Assembly (NCBI RefSeq): GCF_001305675.1
Contig: NZ_CP011853.1
Coordinates: 3,038,001 to 3,102,000 of the forward strand
Source: Gordonia phthalatica
GTDB lineage: Bacteria > Actinomycetota > Actinomycetes > Mycobacteriales > Mycobacteriaceae
Direction of reading: 5' to 3'
Length of the DNA stretch: 64,000 nt
The notes beneath the pieces were generated by a model, which was not told the DNA's origin, made no database searches, and saw only the letters and a program-made list of their open reading frames with translations. Below, piece after piece: positions 59,882 to 64,000 of the stretch (positions are counted from its first letter, which is position 1; every line of letters begins with the position of its first letter). The translations under genes were made by a program, and so were the position numbers.

Positions 59882-60904
59882 GTGTTTTCGCCCCTGCTCG
59901 CCGGTCCCGCCGCGCCCGCCAATGAGCGGTCCGTGCTGCCCGCTCTCAAAGGTCTGCCGTGGTGGGGAGCGGTCCTCGTCGCTGTCGGAGCCACGACGAT
60001 CGGTGCCCTCATCGACACCGATTCGGGGTCATCGCTCGGCCGCTGGTTCAAGCTCTTCTACCTCGGCGGCTGCCTCCTCGCCGCCCTCGCGGTTCGCCAG
60101 CGCGCACTGTTCACCGCGGCTGCCCAGCCGCCGCTCGTCGCGTTCATCGTCGGCGTCACCGTTCTCTACACCGCGAACTCCGGTAACGGTTCTCTCGGCG
60201 TGCGGGAACTCATCCTCAAGGTGATCCTGCCGACCGCCTACAGCTTCCCGTGGATTCTACTGACCTTCTTGATGACGCTGGCCGTCGTCGTCGCACGCTG
60301 GTTCCTGGTCCGGCCCAAGGGGCAGGCTCTGTTCGGCAAGGCCACTGGACGCAAGCCCGCAGCCAAGGCCAAGACCGCCTCGGGCAGGAGCAGAACCAGA
60401 CCTGACGCACCGAAGCCGGCATCGAAGTCGGCAGTGAAGAAGGCCGCGCCGAAGACCGCGGGAGCAAAGGCGTCGCGCACCCGGCAGGCGGCAGCCGAAA
60501 ATGCGACGGCACGACCGGCGAAGAAGGCTGCACGACCGCGCACGGACGACGCCCGTTCGGCGCGCGTACGCACCGACAAGCCGCAGCGGACCGCACGTCC
60601 CGCCGCGAACCGCGAAGGTCGTCCAGCGGCACGTCCCGCCGCCCGGGCTTCGGAAGGCGAGACGGTGCGTACCGCTCGACCCGCAGCGCGCTCCTCTCAG
60701 CGAGGCGATGAGCGTCCCGCACGCCCGCAGAAGCGACCGGCTCCCGTTCCCCGACCGGCTCCGGCGAACGCCGCCGAGTCGAGTCGTCGTGCCGCGCCGC
60801 AGACGATCCCGGCGCGCGACCCGCGTGTCCCCCGCAAGACGGCGGGTCAGCTGCGCGACACCGGTGCGATCGAAGACCTGACCGCGGGCGCCGACGAGCG
60901 CTGA
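59882..60904 (+). CDS. DUF6542-like membrane protein with long basic C-terminal tail
   Basis: 340 residues from GTG 59882. Residues about 25-145 have four hydrophobic helices (WGAVLVAVGATTIGALI, LFYLGGCLLAALAVR, LVAFIVGVTVLYTAN, FPWILLTFLMTLAVVVARWFLV). Residues 150-330 are extremely rich in Lys, Arg, Pro and Ala (AAKAKTASGRSRTRP, ARPAKKAARPRT), probably unstructured and nucleic-acid or envelope associated. Found near ychF in mycobacteria as well. A 12-bp palindrome AACGGTACCGTT (59865-59876) lies at the promoter. Confidence 0.8.
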   Translation: MFSPLLAGPAAPANERSVLPALKGLPWWGAVLVAVGATTIGALIDTDSGSSLGRWFKLFYLGGCLLAALAVRQRALFTAAAQPPLVAFIVGVTVLYTANSGNGSLGVRELILKVILPTAYSFPWILLTFLMTLAVVVARWFLVRPKGQALFGKATGRKPAAKAKTASGRSRTRPDAPKPASKSAVKKAAPKTAGAKASRTRQAAAENATARPAKKAARPRTDDARSARVRTDKPQRTARPAANREGRPAARPAARASEGETVRTARPAARSSQRGDERPARPQKRPAPVPRPAPANAAESSRRAAPQTIPARDPRVPRKTAGQLRDTGAIEDLTAGADER

Positions 60905-60926
60905 GCGCACGTCGGCCCGGTCCGGA

Positions 60927-61493
60927 TCACACCGCGCCGAAACCTGTTTCAGCCAGCCACGTACCGAGGTCCTGCGCCGCTGCGTCGATCACCGTCGGCC
61001 AGTCCATCGCGGAGTCGTCAGCGTTGTCGCTGACCACCTTGACCAGTCGGAGCGGGACGGCGAAGTCCGCGCAGACCGCAGCGATGGCCGATCCTTCCAT
61101 GTCGACCAGGTCGGCACGCCGCGCCAGCCGGTCGCGGTAGACAGGGTCGCTCACGAACGTGTCGCCGGTCGCCAGGACGCTGCCGTCGCCGCCGGGGATC
61201 TCCCACTCGTCCGGCTGATGGAACCCCATCGCGGCGAGTTCCGCAGCGCTGATGTCGTGCTCGATGGCGCGGGACGGCGTGAACAGTCCGCTCCGGCCGT
61301 CGCGGAGCGCGCCCGACGTCCCGATGTTGACGACGCGACGGTAGTCGCCGAGGGCGAGCCGTCGGGCGACCGCACTTGCGGCGCGCACCTTTCCGATGCC
61401 GGTGATCAGCAGGTCCGCGCCTGCGGGCACGTGAGCGGCCTCGGCACGCGTCGCCGAGACCACCAGGACGCCCGCGCCGTCCGAGTCGCTCAC
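60927..61493 (-). CDS. Nucleosidase of the MTA/SAH phosphorylase-like superfamily
   Basis: 188 residues from GTG 61493, which overlaps the SDR stop (GTGA). PNP/UDP-phosphorylase fold: VVSATRAEAAHVP, LLITGIGKVRAASAVAR, VVNIGTSGALRD, and the substrate-binding Glu in DLVDMEGSAIAAVCADFAVPLRLVKVVSDNADDSA. Looks like the actinobacterial nucleosidase group that cleaves 5'-methylthioadenosine, S-adenosylhomocysteine or related nucleosides; specificity unproven. Confidence 0.87.
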   Translation of the reverse strand: MSDSDGAGVLVVSATRAEAAHVPAGADLLITGIGKVRAASAVARRLALGDYRRVVNIGTSGALRDGRSGLFTPSRAIEHDISAAELAAMGFHQPDEWEIPGGDGSVLATGDTFVSDPVYRDRLARRADLVDMEGSAIAAVCADFAVPLRLVKVVSDNADDSAMDWPTVIDAAAQDLGTWLAETGFGAV

Positions 61494-62464
61494 TCGGCGC
61501 GCTGGGACGTCGCGGTCCCGGCCTGCTCGGCGAGCGCCACGTCGCTGAGTCCGCTGATCCGCGACAGCTGATCGAAGCGATTGTTCGCGATCCGCATGAC
61601 GACCTCGTACGGGAGCGCGAACTTGCGAGCCCACCAGTAGCCGAAGCGGATGTCGAACGACGTGTAGACCATGTACTTGTTGCGCGTGACACCGCGCAGG
61701 ATGGCCTTGGCCGCGGTCTCCGGCGTCACCGCGATCTTGTGGAAGCCGGCCACTTGTTTCTGAACGGCGGTGTTGCTGCGGTCGAGACCGACGATGTCGA
61801 CGGTGTCGACCAGCGGAGTCGCGACGCCGCCGGGGCAGACCAGCGAGACACCGATGTGATGCCGGCGGAGGTCGTAGCGCAGCACCTCGGAGACGCCGCG
61901 GATTCCGAACTTGCTGGCGCTGTACGCGGCGTGCCACGGCAACGCGAGGAGCCCGGCCGCCGAGGAGACGTTGACCAGGTGGCCGCCCTCGCCGCGCCGC
62001 ACCATCTGCGGGACGAAGCACTCGATGATGTGGATCGGCCCCATCAGGTTGACGTCGACGAGCTTCTTCCAGTGCCGGTGCTCCAGGTTCTCGACGGTCC
62101 CCCACGCCGAGACGCCCGCGATGTTCATGACGACGTCCATGACGCCGACCTCGGCGTCCACGCCGCGGGCGAACGCCGCCACCCACTCGTAGTCGGAGAC
62201 GTCGCCGGCCCGGTGATAGAGCACCGTGCCGTGCGCGTCGAGGATCTCGGCGACGACCTCGTCGAGCGGACCGGTCTGCAGATCGGTGAGTACGAGTTGG
62301 GCGCCCGCCTTCGCCGCGGCGATCGCCGTCGCCCGTCCGATACCGCTCGCCGCACCGGTGATGAGGACCTTGCGACCGCTCAGGGACGGGACGGGCGTCG
62401 GGACGACGAACAGTTCTCGAACGGTCTTCAGGCTCGGAAGTTGCGGAATTCTCAGGAGACCCAT
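61490..62464 (-). CDS. Short-chain dehydrogenase/reductase
   Basis: 324 residues. NAD(P) motif LITGAASGIGRATAIAAAKAG, NIAGVSAWG, catalytic Ser in HLVNVSSAAGLLALP and YSASK active site (YxxxK). The C-terminal about 60 residues (NKYMVYTSFDIRFGYWWARKFALPYEVVMRIANNRF) are longer than classical SDRs and resemble the actinobacterial SDR proteins with a membrane-associated tail. Substrate unknown; translationally coupled to the nucleosidase. Confidence 0.92.
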   Translation of the reverse strand: MGLLRIPQLPSLKTVRELFVVPTPVPSLSGRKVLITGAASGIGRATAIAAAKAGAQLVLTDLQTGPLDEVVAEILDAHGTVLYHRAGDVSDYEWVAAFARGVDAEVGVMDVVMNIAGVSAWGTVENLEHRHWKKLVDVNLMGPIHIIECFVPQMVRRGEGGHLVNVSSAAGLLALPWHAAYSASKFGIRGVSEVLRYDLRRHHIGVSLVCPGGVATPLVDTVDIVGLDRSNTAVQKQVAGFHKIAVTPETAAKAILRGVTRNKYMVYTSFDIRFGYWWARKFALPYEVVMRIANNRFDQLSRISGLSDVALAEQAGTATSQRAE

Positions 62465-62514
62465 GCCACAACCCTAGCCTTGCCGGGCAGGTGGATGGAG
62501 GACCGAAGACACTC

Positions 62515-63582
62515 CTAGATCGGCAACTTGCCGCCGAAGACCGCGTAGACCACGGAGAGGATGGCCTTCAGGACGTCGGCCGAGACGTCCTGGCCGTCGG
62601 TCATCAGGATCCGCTGCGCGTCGCCCGGGCTCTTGGCCTTGGCCAGCTTGTTGATCAGCGGACCGATCGCCTCGACCCCGGACAGCCCGGAGAGGTCGGT
62701 GGACGTGGACGGGTCCTCCGGTGCGGCGGGCGCCGACGGCTTGGCGCCGTCGTCCGGGGCCGGCGCGGTCGGGTTGGCCTGCGCAGCGCGCCCGCTGAGG
62801 TAGGAGGTGATGCCGTCGGTGAGCGCGACCGCGTACTTGGTGGCTCCCTGCGGCGACGACAGGACGGCGGCTTCGGCCGGGTCGGACAGGTTGCCCATCT
62901 CGACGAAGGCGAGCGGGATCCGCGTCAGGTTGGCTCCCGCGATGTCCGAGCGGGTCTGGATGCCGTCGACGGCACCAGCGTAGTTGGCGGGAGCGAAACC
63001 GGCCTTCTTCATGGCGTCGCGCACCGTGTTGGACGCCTTCCGCCCACCGTTGGACTGCGCGGCATCGGCGGCCTTGTCCGGCAGGGGCAGCGTCGGGACG
63101 ATCAGGTGGAAGCCGGACTTGGTCGGGTCGGCACCGGTGCTGGTGGAGTCGGCGTGGATGCTGACCGCGAGGTCGGCACCCGACCGGCTGGCGGCCTCGG
63201 CGCGCTCATCGACGCAGCCGCCCCATCCGGTGTCGTCCTTCCGGCTCATCAGGACGCGGGCGCCCTTGCTCTCGAGGGCGGCCTTCACCAGCTGGGACAC
63301 CTCCCACGTAATGGTGTGCTCGGCTTTGCCGCCGATAGCCGTGGCACCGGTGGTCTGGCAGTCCTTCTTGCCGCCGCGACCGTCGTTGACCTGCTTGTTC
63401 AGTTGGTGGCCTGCGGCCGACCCCTGGTGGCCGGGATCGAGGAAGACGGTCTTGCCCGCCAGCTCGCCGGTCTTGGGCGCGGCGTCAGAGGGAGCTGCGA
63501 CGAGCAGGGCTCCCGCCGTCGCCGCCGAAGCCAGCAGGGACGACGCGATCATCACGCGACGACGAGTACGTAGAGCAGCCAT
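62515..63582 (-). CDS. N-acetylmuramoyl-L-alanine amidase (Amidase_3), Rv3717-like
   Basis: 355 residues from ATG 63582 with a signal peptide (MAALRTRRRVMIASSLLASAATAGALLVAAPSDA). Zinc amidase domain: VFLDPGHQG (first His), GGKAEHTITWEVSQ (Glu), VSIHADS (second His), AFVEMGNLSDPAEA. A Pro/Ala linker and a helical C-terminal segment (DGQDVSADVLKAILSVVYAVFGGKLPI) follow. Cleaves the amide between MurNAc and L-Ala of peptidoglycan in the periplasm. Upstream in-frame codons are ignored. Confidence 0.92.
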   Translation of the reverse strand: MAALRTRRRVMIASSLLASAATAGALLVAAPSDAAPKTGELAGKTVFLDPGHQGSAAGHQLNKQVNDGRGGKKDCQTTGATAIGGKAEHTITWEVSQLVKAALESKGARVLMSRKDDTGWGGCVDERAEAASRSGADLAVSIHADSTSTGADPTKSGFHLIVPTLPLPDKAADAAQSNGGRKASNTVRDAMKKAGFAPANYAGAVDGIQTRSDIAGANLTRIPLAFVEMGNLSDPAEAAVLSSPQGATKYAVALTDGITSYLSGRAAQANPTAPAPDDGAKPSAPAAPEDPSTSTDLSGLSGVEAIGPLINKLAKAKSPGDAQRILMTDGQDVSADVLKAILSVVYAVFGGKLPI

Positions 63583-63733
63583 GAGCGGTTCGGGTGCGCG
63601 CCGCCGATGAGGCCGCGATACACCGCTCTCCTTCCGAATCCAGACATCACCTGTCACACAAAACACTTCCGTAACAGTCAACCAGTGGTTGAGACCGGCT
63701 CGCAAACCGAGTTTCAGGACTCGCTCGGAATTG

Positions 63734-64000
63734 TTAGCTTCCCGTGATCAGATGACGCGTCAGCGAGAGGATTCCGTTCGTGTCGTCGCGATCGCCGGGC
63801 TGCACCACCCGATCGAGGGCCTCTCGCGCCGCCACTGCGTCGAGCCCGGCCCCGATCACGACCAGTGACGTAGCCGGCGTTCGTCCGCGCCACGAACCCG
63901 CGTCCACCCGGACGAAGCCTCCGACGGACTGCACCGTGTACGCGATGTCCCGATGCTCGGGCAGATCCACGAACACGGTGCCCTTGATCCGGTAGGCGCC
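63734..64000 (-). CDS. CobW-family GTP-binding metallochaperone, C-terminal end only
   Basis: The gene starts beyond the window; the last 88 codons are present. The sequence YRIKGTVFVDLPEHRDIAYTVQSVGGFVRVDAGSWRG, then TSLVVIGAGLDAVAAREALDRVV, is the CobW C-terminal domain of the COG0523 family (zinc or cobalamin-related metal chaperones). The GTPase half lies outside, so the subtype cannot be set. Confidence 0.82.
   Translation of the reverse strand, partial: GAYRIKGTVFVDLPEHRDIAYTVQSVGGFVRVDAGSWRGRTPATSLVVIGAGLDAVAAREALDRVVQPGDRDDTNGILSLTRHLITGS

Overview
The window is high-GC actinobacterial DNA, most likely from a Gordonia-like member of the Mycobacteriales. The main reasons are: strict GC-rich third positions; many GTG starts and apparently leaderless starts; a gene order (ilvB / CFP-6-like gene / DoxX-like gene / lppZ / gatB) that I recall as conserved with the mycobacterial Rv3003c-Rv3009c region; a 13E12-type DUF222/HNH gene; and a mycobacterial-type rifampin ADP-ribosyltransferase (Arr). 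The genus is an inference, not a measurement.

Layout. 1-10.1 kb is branched-chain amino acid synthesis and housekeeping: a partial ilvB with a complete attenuator leader (promoter, leader peptide with consecutive Leu-Leu-Val-Val-Ile, terminator), a PH-domain membrane protein, mgtE, ilvD, a DoxX-like protein, the lipoprotein LppZ and gatB. 10.1-16.2 kb has a PspC protein, a ThrE-like exporter, and the valine-catabolic operon mmsA-acyl-CoA dehydrogenase-mmsB-marR, preceded by two near-identical palindromic operators. 16.2-25.3 kb has a guanidinium exporter under a guanidine-III riboswitch, two NarL-type two-component systems (one divergent from an ABC exporter), an enoyl-CoA hydratase, a peroxiredoxin and small membrane proteins.

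26.4-37.7 kb is the standout region: a complete selenocysteine module (selB, selA, tRNA-Sec, selD) next to a three-subunit formate dehydrogenase. The catalytic subunit of that enzyme is read through an in-frame UGA followed by a bacterial SECIS hairpin. The next, divergent operon encodes an FmdB-like protein and formamidase, which releases formate, so the region reads as a formamide-to-formate-to-CO2 unit together with the machinery to make its selenoprotein.

37.8-53.5 kb is an accessory-like mixture: AhpD, GNAT, 13E12, several regulators, an RluA-type pseudouridine synthase, arr, a 166-bp palindromic element, a DUF2249 operon under a perfect palindrome, and two genes each broken by a single +1 frameshift (threonine-synthase-like and alpha/beta-hydrolase). 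A 1.0-kb IS5-family element with CTAG duplications lies at 53.5-54.5 kb. 54.8-64 kb returns to core genes: ychF, an AI-2E-family permease, ogt, rmuC, a DUF6542-like protein, a nucleosidase, an SDR, a cell-wall amidase and the C-terminal end of a CobW-family gene. No rRNA, CRISPR array or prophage is visible.
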